From assembly GCA_934646845.1 (NCBI GenBank), contig CAKUEV010000005.1, positions 1-26,599 on the forward strand: DNA of 26,599 nucleotides, given 5' to 3'. Source of the DNA: an uncultured Slackia sp. GTDB taxonomy: Bacteria > Actinomycetota > Coriobacteriia > Coriobacteriales > Eggerthellaceae. Position 1 is the first letter of the stretch, and each line of letters starts with the position of its first letter. Of this stretch, positions 8,900 through 17,058 are shown piece by piece. Under the pieces are notes generated by a model. That model was given only the letters and a program-made list of their open reading frames with translations. It made no database searches and was not told the DNA's origin. A program made the position numbers and the translations under genes.

Positions 8900-8905
8900 T
8901 ATACT
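8900..8905 (+). promoter_or_regulatory. -10 box of the 6S RNA candidate
   Basis: TATACT is a strong -10 match. It places a transcription start at about A8912, exactly at the base of the long closing stem of the RNA. No good -35 is seen at 16-18 bases. Confidence 0.5.
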
Positions 8906-8911
8906 CAAATC

Positions 8912-9087
8912 AGGCCCTGCTTCCAAAGCCGTCATTTGCGATGGACCGATGCATTTTTTCAGGGAGCCCTAGATTACGCGGGGATACAGGGATTCGCGCC
9001 TGTTGGCACGAAAGCTTTGAACCTCGTTGCGGGCACCCACCTATTGAAGGTGGGTTCATCCTTAGGCTGGGGGCAGGGTTTTTATTT
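8912..9087 (+). ncRNA. ssrS: Probable 6S RNA
   Basis: A 176-nt gene-free segment can fold like 6S RNA, the RNA that mimics an open promoter and binds housekeeping RNA polymerase. The ends pair in a long closing stem: CCCTGC (8915-8920) with GCAGGG (9073-9078), then TTCC with GGGG, then AGCC with GGCT. The 3' side of the presumed central bubble carries a small hairpin (CCCACC TATTGAA GGTGGG, about 9037-9055), at the place where E. coli 6S has one. Further in, TTCA..AGC pairs with GCTTTGAA and a terminal hairpin ACAGG/CCTGT forms. The closing stem is followed by a T-rich run and then a terminator. Length and architecture fit; no covariance search was possible. Confidence 0.65.
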
Positions 9088-9093
9088 CGCAGC

Positions 9094-9126
9094 AAAAAAA
9101 GCCCCTGGCATCAGCCAGGGGCTTTT
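9094..9126. terminator. Bidirectional terminator between 6S RNA and the PhoU-like gene
   Basis: A 13-bp stem, AAAAGCCCCTGGC (9097-9109) / GCCAGGGGCTTTT (9114-9126), has a 4-base loop and A/T runs on both sides. It can end the minus-strand rel operon after the DUF47 gene and the plus-strand 6S transcript. Confidence 0.85.
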
Positions 9127-9164
9127 CAATATCGGCAATTTCGCCAGTCGGAAAAATGGCGAGA

Positions 9165-9803
9165 CTAGCAGTTCTTCATGATGATGGTGCCCATGGTGTC
9201 GGCGGCCTGTTCGCAAGCGTCTGCCGTGTTCTCGAGGCGCTGGAACAGCTTATCCCACACGAACACATACAACGGATTTTCCTCGCCATGCGAATACAGC
9301 TCACGCAGGGTATGGAAGAACAGCTCGTCAGCCTCTTCTTCGACCGATCCCACATCGATGATGAGCTTGTTGATCTTCTTCGAATTCTTGAATTCGTCGA
9401 AATCTTCCAACGCCTTGCCGAGCTTTTCGCAGCTCTTCAGCAGCAGTTCCGCAAATTCGCCCGCCTTGGGATGCATTTCCTTCACGTCGAGCATATAGAA
9501 GCGCTGTACCGTGCCCTCCATGTAATCGAGCACGTCGTCAAGCTTCTGCGTGAGCGAAATGATGTCTTCGCGATCGATGGGCGTCACGAAATCGACCGTG
9601 ACCGCGTCAAACACCGAATGCACGAGCTTATCGCCTGCGTGCTCGATCTCGTGCGCACGCTCGATGTAATCATCGAGGCTGTCGGGGCCCTTGTAGTTTT
9701 CGATGACCTCTACGAGCAGCTTTGCCTCAGCAATCGCAAGCTCCGCCTGCTTTTCGAATGCCTCGAAATAATCGAGCTTCTTACCATTCTTGTGCTTTGC
9801 CAT
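9165..9803 (-). CDS. DUF47 family (PhoU-like) protein
   Basis: 212-aa all-helical protein of the DUF47/PhoU-like family (YkaA type). Family members often accompany low-affinity Pit phosphate transporters and resemble PhoU four-helix bundles that bind metal clusters. Visible features are the Glu/Asp-rich helix motifs AHEIEHAGDKLVH, REDIISLTQKLDDVLDYMEG and VGSVEEEADELFF, which are the places where PhoU proteins carry metal ligands. There is no pit gene in the window. It is the last gene of the minus-strand recJ-rel-MBL series, 32 bases after the metallo-hydrolase, and ends before the bidirectional terminator. A link between phosphate handling and (p)ppGpp is possible from context only. Confidence 0.85.
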   Translation of the reverse strand: MAKHKNGKKLDYFEAFEKQAELAIAEAKLLVEVIENYKGPDSLDDYIERAHEIEHAGDKLVHSVFDAVTVDFVTPIDREDIISLTQKLDDVLDYMEGTVQRFYMLDVKEMHPKAGEFAELLLKSCEKLGKALEDFDEFKNSKKINKLIIDVGSVEEEADELFFHTLRELYSHGEENPLYVFVWDKLFQRLENTADACEQAADTMGTIIMKNC

Positions 9804-9835
9804 GTTCGCCCTCTCACGCGAAAAGAGTCAATGCC

Positions 9836-10513
9836 TTAAAACGCCTCGATAACGCGATGACGTTCGATGCCAATGGTCGTAAGGCCTTCGTGGCCCGGGA
9901 ACACGATAGTCGAATCGGGAAGTTTACCGAGCTTCTTCAGGCTCGCACGCATCTCGTTCGCATTGCCGCCCTCAAAATCGACGCGGCCCGTTGCGCCGCG
10001 GAACAGCGTATCGCCCGTGAACACCACGCCAGGCTTGCCGTCAAAGCCAGGAAGATAGAGGCAGATGCCGCCCTTCGTGTGGCCGGGGGTAAGCATGACC
10101 TTGAACTCAAGCGAACCGAGCTTGATCGTGTCGCCATCGTTGACCTTGCGGTCAACATGCACGGGCGCCACGGCATCCCAGTCGCCGAAATAGCCCGGCT
10201 GGCCTTTTTCAATAATGCGGCTATCGGCGTTGCTGGAAACAACCTTTGCGCCGGTGGCCGCCGCCAGCTCAGGCAAGGCAACCAGATGGTCGTTATGGTC
10301 GTGGGTGCACACGATGGTCTCGAGCTTGAACCAGCCAAGGGCCTTCTGAATGGCCTCGGCATCGCCGGCAGGGTCGATAACCATAGCAGGCGCGCCCTGC
10401 TCGCGGCCGTCGGCCACGATGAAGCAATTGTTATCCATCATGCCAATGACGAGCACCGTAACGGGCACGCAGCCGTCATCGATGGTCACTTGGCGTTTGC
10501 AATTTGCACGCAT
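9836..10513 (-). CDS. Metallo-beta-lactamase fold hydrolase (glyoxalase II-like)
   Basis: 225-aa single-domain MBL-fold hydrolase. It shows the di-metal motif THDHNDH, then GHTKGG, FTGDTLFRGATGR and FPGHEG, the ligand order of the glyoxalase II/YcbL subgroup. These enzymes hydrolyse thioesters such as S-lactoylglutathione, but the substrate here is unknown. ATG 10513 is chosen over ATG 10519 because AGAAAGG lies 7 bases before it and almost touches the earlier ATG. Its start lies just 12 bases after the rel stop. An MBL hydrolase after rel is a frequent neighbourhood in Gram-positive bacteria, where it is sometimes labelled glyoxalase II. Confidence 0.9.
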   Translation of the reverse strand: MRANCKRQVTIDDGCVPVTVLVIGMMDNNCFIVADGREQGAPAMVIDPAGDAEAIQKALGWFKLETIVCTHDHNDHLVALPELAAATGAKVVSSNADSRIIEKGQPGYFGDWDAVAPVHVDRKVNDGDTIKLGSLEFKVMLTPGHTKGGICLYLPGFDGKPGVVFTGDTLFRGATGRVDFEGGNANEMRASLKKLGKLPDSTIVFPGHEGLTTIGIERHRVIEAF

Positions 10514-10525
10514 GCGCATACCTTT

Positions 10526-12898
10526 CTACTTGCGCCTGTGGGCCGAATCGCCCGGCAGCATACGACGCGCGTCGAACACGCCGTCAATCTTTCGAAGTTC
10601 ACCCAAAATGTACTCGATGTTCGAGATTTGCGACACCTGGAACAGATACCTCATTTCCACGATGCCATCGGAATGGCTCACCGTGTTCGAAGCGAGCACA
10701 TTAACCCCTGTATCGCTGAGCGTGTTGATGATATCACGCAGCAGGTTCATGCGATCGAGCGCTTCAATGAACACTTCGATTTGATACGAAGCCGTTGTTT
10801 CGGCCGTATCTTCCCACGACACCTTGATAAGGCGGCCCAGGTCGCGCATAAGGTCGGTTGCATTCGGACAGTCGGCTCGATGCACCGATACACCGCGGCC
10901 GCGCGTGATGAAGCCAATGATGTCGTCGCCCGGAACGGGGTTGCAGCATTTCGACAGGCGCACCGGAGCGCTGTCGATGCCCTCGACGACCACGCCGTTT
11001 GATGCATGGGCACGACGTTTCGGCTGGCGGCGCACCGTGGTGATCATGGGCGGCATGGCGCCATTGGGAAGCATCGCGAGTTCGGGATGCGACTCTTCCT
11101 CCACCTCGGGGTTCAGAATTTTCACCAGGCGGTTCGTGATATGCAGCACGGTTTCCTTGCCCGCGCCAATCGCCACCATCATATCGTCGATGTCTTTATA
11201 GCCGAGCGTTTCGCACACCTGCTTCTGCGCACGAATGCTCGCGGTGGAGCCCAAGCCCAAGCCGTGCTTCTTCATTTCGCGGGCAAGCTTTTCACGACCG
11301 ACGATCATGTCGTCGCTTCGGCTCACCTTCGAGAAATACTGGCGCAGCTTGCTTCGCGCGCTCGGCGTTTTCACCATCTTCAGCCAGTCGCGGCTCGGCG
11401 TGGCGCTTTTCTGCGTGAGAATCTCAACGCGATCGCCCGTTTGCAGCTCATAGGAAAGCGGCACGATGGAACCATTCACCTTCGCGCCGACGCAGTGATT
11501 GCCCACCTCGGTGTGCACGGAATACGCGAAATCGACCGGCGTCGAGCCCGCGCGCAGGCTCATGACTTCGCCCGCCGGCGTGAATACGAACACCTCGGTA
11601 GGCGCAAGGTCAACCTTGAGCTCGTTGAGGAATTCGCGCGAGTCTTTCGTCTCTTCCTGCCAGTCGACCATCTGGCGCAACCAGGCGATTTGGCGATCGA
11701 ATGCGACATCGGCCTTCGAGCCTTTTTCCTTATAGCGCCAGTGCGCGGCGACGCCGTATTCGCTCATGCGATGCATTTCTTCAGTACGAATTTGCACTTC
11801 GAGCGGACGGGCGGCGGGGCCGATGACCGTGGTATGCAGGCTCTGGTACATATTGAGCTTCGGCATGGCGATATAGTCTTTGAAGCGGCCCGGCATGGGG
11901 TGCCACAGCGTATGCACGGCGCCCAAAACCGAGTAGCAGTCGCCCACCGTTTTCACGATAACGCGCACCGCGATGAGGTCGTAGATCTCGGAGAAGCCCT
12001 TGCCGCGCTTCGTCATCTTCTGATAGATGGAATACAAGTGCTTCGGGCGGCCGGCAATATGCGCGTCGACGATGCCCACGCGCGCCAGCTCGGTATTGAG
12101 CGTTTCGATAACGGAAGCCAAATACGTCTCGCGTTCGTTGCGGCTTTCGGCGACCAGGCGGCTGATTTGCTTGAACTTCGCAGGCTCAAGGTAATAAAAC
12201 GCGAGGTCTTCAAGCTCCCACTTAATGGAGCCGATGCCCAAACGATGCGCGATAGGCGCATAAATCTCGAGCGTCTCACGCGACTTGAAGATACGGCGGT
12301 CTTCCTTCAGCGCACTCAAGGTGCGCATATTGTGCAGGCGGTCGGCGAGCTTAATCACGATCACGCGAATGTCTTTGCTCATGGCAACGAACATTTTGCG
12401 CATAGTCGCCGCCTGCTCATCGGTGAGGCTTTCAACTTCGATGCGCGTGATTTTCGTGACTCCCTGCACAAGCTGCGACACTTGCACGCCGAACTGCTCT
12501 TCAAGCGCTGCGGCCGTGGTGTCGGTGTCTTCAATCGTGTCGTGAAGAAGGGCCGCGCATAGCGTGTCGACGTCCATGCGCAAATCGGACAGGATGAGCG
12601 CGACCTCGATAGGATGGATGATGTAGGGCTCGCCGCTCTTGCGCTTCACGCCCTTGTGCGCCGCGCTTGCGTATTCGTAGGCGCGCTTGAGCTTTTCGGC
12701 CGCGGCATCATCGAGATAGCTCGTTTTCTCCACGAGCAACGCGAAACGCGACTCGGGCGTTACCGTAGCGCCCGCCTCGGGCGAAGGCGCAATGCCCCCT
12801 TCAAATGCGTCGGCGGAAAGCGCGCCAATGGCCTCGGCCAATTCGGGTTCTATGGGAAGCGCCGTTTGACGCTCGGTGGCTTCATCGGTCATAGCCAT
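10526..12898 (-). CDS. rel: Bifunctional (p)ppGpp synthetase/hydrolase
   Basis: Makes and degrades the alarmone (p)ppGpp in the stringent response. The 790 residues show every domain of long Rel proteins. The hydrolase HD domain has intact HDTIED (119-124). The synthetase domain (about 270-390) carries RFKD (338-341), the RxKD signature of bifunctional enzymes as opposed to the ExDD of monofunctional RelA. A TGS domain follows (about 435-496), then a zinc-finger/CC domain (RLSKCCNPVPGDDIIGFI) and a C-terminal ACT/RRM domain. ATG 12898 with GAGG upstream is taken as the start; ATG 12892 is nearly as good. The open frame reaches 12949, but that part lies inside the recJ coding end. The gene overlaps the recJ stop by 17 bases, so it is likely translationally coupled to it. 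Confidence 0.96.
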   Translation of the reverse strand: MAMTDEATERQTALPIEPELAEAIGALSADAFEGGIAPSPEAGATVTPESRFALLVEKTSYLDDAAAEKLKRAYEYASAAHKGVKRKSGEPYIIHPIEVALILSDLRMDVDTLCAALLHDTIEDTDTTAAALEEQFGVQVSQLVQGVTKITRIEVESLTDEQAATMRKMFVAMSKDIRVIVIKLADRLHNMRTLSALKEDRRIFKSRETLEIYAPIAHRLGIGSIKWELEDLAFYYLEPAKFKQISRLVAESRNERETYLASVIETLNTELARVGIVDAHIAGRPKHLYSIYQKMTKRGKGFSEIYDLIAVRVIVKTVGDCYSVLGAVHTLWHPMPGRFKDYIAMPKLNMYQSLHTTVIGPAARPLEVQIRTEEMHRMSEYGVAAHWRYKEKGSKADVAFDRQIAWLRQMVDWQEETKDSREFLNELKVDLAPTEVFVFTPAGEVMSLRAGSTPVDFAYSVHTEVGNHCVGAKVNGSIVPLSYELQTGDRVEILTQKSATPSRDWLKMVKTPSARSKLRQYFSKVSRSDDMIVGREKLAREMKKHGLGLGSTASIRAQKQVCETLGYKDIDDMMVAIGAGKETVLHITNRLVKILNPEVEEESHPELAMLPNGAMPPMITTVRRQPKRRAHASNGVVVEGIDSAPVRLSKCCNPVPGDDIIGFITRGRGVSVHRADCPNATDLMRDLGRLIKVSWEDTAETTASYQIEVFIEALDRMNLLRDIINTLSDTGVNVLASNTVSHSDGIVEMRYLFQVSQISNIEYILGELRKIDGVFDARRMLPGDSAHRRK

Positions 12899-15800
12899 TC
12901 CCTTCCTCGCTATTTCCATCGGGCATGATGGGACGAACAATGCGCGCACGCAGTTCTTCGGGCGTGGCGTTCAAAATCCAATCGGAGAATCGCTCAAATT
13001 CCTCCGCCTCGGCGCGACCCTCGCAATACAGCACGCTGTCGTCGAGGTTCACCTTGCCTTGCACCTCGCGAAGGCGAACCTGACGAACCGAGGAGCCGTC
13101 GTGCGAGCATTCGGTTCGCACATCAACCAGCCCAAGCTCGGAAAACGCCGAGAGCGCGAACGATGCCGCACCGGGCATGAGCGTAAAGCGCATATCGGTC
13201 GGCGGGCAGGCGGCAATGAGGTCTTCGTTCGACAGGGTGAAAAAGCCCGATTCGCCAGCCGCACCATTGCCGTTGCCTCCCGCAACCTGACGCGAAAAGG
13301 CGCGAAGGCCGCGGTAGATAAGCCCCATACGATCGTGGTCGGGCGCGAACTGGGCCAGAATGCGATCGTTGTAGTACACGTCGCGCTTGCCGAACGCGAG
13401 ATGGATGGTCGCAGGTTTGCCATCGCGACCGGCGCGGCCGCTCATCTGGTTGAATTCGGCATCGGAGAACGGCATTGCGTACAGCACCACATGGCGCACG
13501 TCGGGAATATTGACGCCCTCGCCGAACGCCGACGTGCACACGAGCACACGGAGCACGTCGTCACGGAACAGCTTCTCGATGCGGGCGCGCTCTTCACGCG
13601 AAAGGCCTGCGTTGTAGAAGCCAATCTGCATGGCGACATGAGGCGCGAGGGCGCGAAGCACGCGCGCGATATCGACCGACATGGTGCGCGAGTTCACATA
13701 CACGATGGTCTTCTCGCCCGTCGCGACGATATTCGTCAAATACGTTTCTTTGTCGCGCGCATTGCGATGGTCATCAAGCAGCAAGTTATCGCGCACATGG
13801 GCATCGCCCACGAAGCCTTGCACCCCCAAGCCTTCGCGAACCTGAACCGCCACCTGCGACGATGCCGTTGCCGTAGCGGCGAGCACCGTTTTCACTCCCA
13901 GGCGGCGCGCAAGCTCGCCCAGCTGGGCGTATGCATCGCGGCGACGGCCGCCGCCGTCGGCTAAATGGTGCGCCTCGTCGACCGCAAGGAATCGCACGCG
14001 ACCGCATGACGCAATCTCGTCCGCATGGAAGGCGAGGTATTCGGGCGTGGTAAGCACCACATCGATGGCGCCCGACGCCAAGCCTGCGTACACTTCCGCA
14101 CGCTCATCGGAAGAGCTTTCACCCGTAAGGCTCGCGGCAGACAGCCCGAAGCTTTCGAACAAGCACGCGGCATGGCACGCCTGGTCGGCGATAAGCGCGC
14201 GCAATGGATACACGAATACGCTCGCCCCGCCATTGAGCAGCGCTTCGCGTGCAGCGTGAATCTGGAATATGAGCGACTTGCCGCGCCCCGTGCCCATGAC
14301 CACGAACGTGCTTTCGCCCCGCGCGAGCATATCGAGCGCCCGCCTTTGCGCGTCATGCAGGTTCGAAGCGTCGCCTATCGCGTGCGCGACCAGGGCATCG
14401 GTCAAACCGTCGGGGTTCTCCGACGCGAACTCGCGCCATTGTTCACGGCGCTCTTCGGCGATGCGCTTCGCTTCGTCGTCGCAGCTGGGCAAAATGCCGG
14501 TGTCTTCATAAAGCTCGCCCACGAAATCGAGGTCTTCGGTCGGCAAGCACGCGCGCAAGCCGGGGCACGGCGTGGCAGGCTCAACCTCGTCGAGCAGGCA
14601 TTTCACCGAACGGCGGCCCTTCCATTCATCAATCTGCACCTGGAACGCCGCATCGACCACGGTATTGCACGACATGAGCGATTCGATTTTGCCACAGTGG
14701 AACATGATGGCGCCAACCTTGGCCGCGCCATCGACCATTTGGCACGACAGGTGGTTTTTCTCAACGCCCACGGCATGGCGGGAAAGCAGGCGCACGTTGC
14801 GCGCCAAAAAACGCGGCGTGGGATTCGTGCGGCCGAAAGGCGCCAAACGAGAGAGCGCCTGCACGTTCTGCAGCGTAAGCTCCCCCAGCCCGACCTGCGC
14901 CTCGACCTCAATTTGGGGATGGAAGCTGTCTTCGGGAAGCGTATCCATGTATTCGCACAAACGGTGCGAGAATTCATCGAGCTTCGCCGTGGGAAGCGTA
15001 ATGCCCACAGCGCCGCCGTGACCGCCAAAGCGGGTGAGCAAATCGGAGCACGACTCTATGGCCTTGAACAAATTCACGCTGCCCACGCTACGACCTGAGC
15101 CGCGTGCTTCGTCGCCATCGATGGTAAACAGAATCGTCGGCACGCCGTATTCATTCACCAAACGCGAGGCGACAATGCCCTTCACGCCCTCATGCCAGCC
15201 TTCACCGCCAACCACAAGCGCGCGCTGGCCATGGTAGATTTTCGCAGCCGCCTCTTCGGCGCATTGCGCAAGGTTTTGCTCGACGCGGCGGCGTTTGTCG
15301 TTTACCTTATCGAGTTCGGCGGCAAGGCCCTGCGCCTCTTCGAAATCGTCGGCCATCAGCAAATCGAGCGCCAAATCGGCATCGCCCATGCGGCCCGCGG
15401 CGTTCAAGCGCGGAATAAGCGAAAACGACAGCCCCGTCGAGGTAATTTGTTTGTCGCCCGCATGGCACACGTCAATGAGCGCCTGAATGCACGGGCGAGG
15501 ATATTTGTTCATGCGTTCCAGGCCATCGGCGACGAGCGCGCGGTTCTCATCGCGCACGGGCATAAGGTCGGCGATGGTTCCCAAAGTCGCGAAATCGGTG
15601 TATTCGCGCCACAGATGGGGCTTTCCAAAGCGGGCGCCCAGAGCCTGGATGATCTTCAGCGCAACGCCCACACCAGCCAAAATGCCGCTTTCGCATTCCG
15701 GGTCGCACTTCGGGTCGCATACCACAACGCCCTCAGGAACCAAATCGCCCGGCTCGTGGTGGTCGGTCACCACCAAGTCGATGCCTTCGGCCAAAACCGT

Positions 15801-16259
15801 TGGAGCGATATCCCCGCTGGCAATGCCGCAGTCAACCGTCACGATCAAATCGGGTTTGAACGCCTTCGCGCGCTCGAAAGCAGGCGGCGTTATGCCGTAG
15901 CCTTCTTCAAAACGCTTCGGAATGAGAGGCGCGGCATTGGCGCCGAGAAATTGCAGGCCACGCGTGAGCACCGTAGTGGCAGAGATGCCATCGAGGTCGA
16001 AATCGCCGAATACCACAATGCGTTCGTCGTCGCGCACCGCGCGCTCCAGACGATCGACCGCCGCGCCAAGCTGCGGAATCGTGTAGGGATTGAGCCAATC
16101 GCGCTCGATGTCGGGCGCAAGGAATGCACGCGCCTCTTCGAGCGAATTCACGCCATGGGCAACCATGGTTCGCGCCGCAAAATGCGGCAGGCCAAGTTCC
16201 TGCTGAATAGACGATACAAGCGCCGGGTCTGCCGGCATGAGCTTGAATTGGGCTGTCAT
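12882..16259 (-). CDS. recJ: RecJ exonuclease fused to a RecQ-like DEAH helicase
   Basis: A 1125-aa protein, about twice a usual RecJ. The first half is a complete RecJ single-strand 5'-3' exonuclease: DFDLDGISA (86-94), VDCG (142-145), TDHHEPG (165-171) and the DHHA1 motif GGHGGAVGIT (412-421). OB and C-terminal parts run to about 560. A linker leads to a superfamily 2 helicase: Walker A GTGRGKS (656-662), LTTPEYL, VDEAHH (760-765), ATATA (795-799), SAFGEGVNIPD (910-920) and QMSGRAGRDG (938-947), which is RecQ-like. A unique C-terminal region of about 160 residues follows. Unwinding and end resection on one chain would mimic the RecQ-RecJ pair. ATG 16259 is preferred; ATG 16295 is an alternative. 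A possible -10 (GACAAT, 16301-16306) lies just upstream. No frameshift lies between the halves. Confidence 0.93.
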   Translation of the reverse strand: MTAQFKLMPADPALVSSIQQELGLPHFAARTMVAHGVNSLEEARAFLAPDIERDWLNPYTIPQLGAAVDRLERAVRDDERIVVFGDFDLDGISATTVLTRGLQFLGANAAPLIPKRFEEGYGITPPAFERAKAFKPDLIVTVDCGIASGDIAPTVLAEGIDLVVTDHHEPGDLVPEGVVVCDPKCDPECESGILAGVGVALKIIQALGARFGKPHLWREYTDFATLGTIADLMPVRDENRALVADGLERMNKYPRPCIQALIDVCHAGDKQITSTGLSFSLIPRLNAAGRMGDADLALDLLMADDFEEAQGLAAELDKVNDKRRRVEQNLAQCAEEAAAKIYHGQRALVVGGEGWHEGVKGIVASRLVNEYGVPTILFTIDGDEARGSGRSVGSVNLFKAIESCSDLLTRFGGHGGAVGITLPTAKLDEFSHRLCEYMDTLPEDSFHPQIEVEAQVGLGELTLQNVQALSRLAPFGRTNPTPRFLARNVRLLSRHAVGVEKNHLSCQMVDGAAKVGAIMFHCGKIESLMSCNTVVDAAFQVQIDEWKGRRSVKCLLDEVEPATPCPGLRACLPTEDLDFVGELYEDTGILPSCDDEAKRIAEERREQWREFASENPDGLTDALVAHAIGDASNLHDAQRRALDMLARGESTFVVMGTGRGKSLIFQIHAAREALLNGGASVFVYPLRALIADQACHAACLFESFGLSAASLTGESSSDERAEVYAGLASGAIDVVLTTPEYLAFHADEIASCGRVRFLAVDEAHHLADGGGRRRDAYAQLGELARRLGVKTVLAATATASSQVAVQVREGLGVQGFVGDAHVRDNLLLDDHRNARDKETYLTNIVATGEKTIVYVNSRTMSVDIARVLRALAPHVAMQIGFYNAGLSREERARIEKLFRDDVLRVLVCTSAFGEGVNIPDVRHVVLYAMPFSDAEFNQMSGRAGRDGKPATIHLAFGKRDVYYNDRILAQFAPDHDRMGLIYRGLRAFSRQVAGGNGNGAAGESGFFTLSNEDLIAACPPTDMRFTLMPGAASFALSAFSELGLVDVRTECSHDGSSVRQVRLREVQGKVNLDDSVLYCEGRAEAEEFERFSDWILNATPEELRARIVRPIMPDGNSEEGNGYDR

Positions 16260-16450
16260 AATGTGCACGCTGCTTTCGCGTAGTTTCTTTTCCATCGAAC
16301 ATTGTCGCACACTTGACGGCACATGGCGGCGGCGATGCGCCCGCAGAATGCCTCGTTCAAAAACCAAACGATGCGTGCCGTCTTATTCCGAAAAGAAAAA
16401 AACGCAACGCAGAAAGCGCCCAGCGAGAAAACGGCCGCGATTTCACCGGC

Positions 16451-16484
16451 AAATAAAAAGGACGGCATCAAAGCCGTCCTTTTT
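16451..16484 (-). terminator. Rho-independent terminator after pth
   Basis: An 8-bp GC-rich stem AGGACGGC (16459-16466) / GCCGTCCT (16473-16480) has a 6-base loop and A/T runs on both sides. It begins 4 bases after the pth stop on the minus strand and separates the glmU-prs-pth group from the recJ-rel operon. Confidence 0.85.
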
Positions 16485-16488
16485 CGCA

Positions 16489-17046
16489 CTAGTTGAATCG
16501 CTGCTGGGTTTTCTCCAAGCCGTTCTCGAGATAGAACAGCGCCGCCTCGCTCGCGAGGCGCGTGCCCTGCACGAAATCGTCCCACCCATCCTTCTTGGGA
16601 CGGCCGAGCACCCAATCGACCACCGGCATGCGTCCCGGCGGGCGCCCAATGCCCACGCGAATACGCGTCCAGTCTTTCGTCTGCAGCTTATCGGCGATCG
16701 ACTTTAAGCCATTGTGGCCCGCAAGGCCGCCGCCGTGCTTCACGCGAATCGTGCCCGGGTCGATATCGAGCTCGTCATGAATCACGATAACGTCATCAGC
16801 CGTGGCGCTATACGCCTGGCACACCTTCTTCAAAGGGCCGCCCGAGGTATTCATAAAGCCCTGGGGCTTTACCAGAAGCAAATCTTCGCCCTTGTACGTC
16901 GTTTTCGCCGTAAGAGCGCCGCACTCGTTCTTCCAGTAGTTCACGCGCAATTCTTCTGCCAGCGCGTCAACCGAGTCAAACCCGGCGTTATGCCGCGTGT
17001 GCTCGTATTCTTCGCCCGGGTTTCCCAGGCCGCAAATAATATGCAT
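16489..17046 (-). CDS. pth: Peptidyl-tRNA hydrolase
   Basis: Releases tRNA from peptidyl-tRNA that drops off the ribosome. The 185 residues fit the family length. The opening GLGNPGEEYEHTRHNAGF carries the conserved Asn and the catalytic His (TRHNAGF). VKPQGFMNTSG, VIHDELDIDPGTIRVKHGGG with the catalytic-site Asp, and GHNGLKSI all match bacterial Pth. It starts 12 bases after the prs stop with only a weak GAGA site. It is probably coupled to prs transcription, as in the glmU-prs-(ctc)-pth order known from Firmicutes. Confidence 0.96.
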   Translation of the reverse strand: MHIICGLGNPGEEYEHTRHNAGFDSVDALAEELRVNYWKNECGALTAKTTYKGEDLLLVKPQGFMNTSGGPLKKVCQAYSATADDVIVIHDELDIDPGTIRVKHGGGLAGHNGLKSIADKLQTKDWTRIRVGIGRPPGRMPVVDWVLGRPKKDGWDDFVQGTRLASEAALFYLENGLEKTQQRFN

Positions 17047-17058
17047 GAATGATTCTCG

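Noticed and set aside
8891..9181. 96-codon plus-strand ORF over the 6S region
   Set aside because: It has no ribosome-binding site, begins upstream of the predicted transcription start and runs through a terminator stem; RNA structure explains the segment better.
11006..12562. 518-codon open frame antisense to rel
   Set aside because: Composition is that of a reverse-strand shadow (Arg/His/Ala rich), and every rel motif is intact on the other strand.
16290..16312. Second LexA box before recJ
   Set aside because: Only one half-site (GTTCG) is present; the partner half does not match, so it falls well below the box at 8720-8733.
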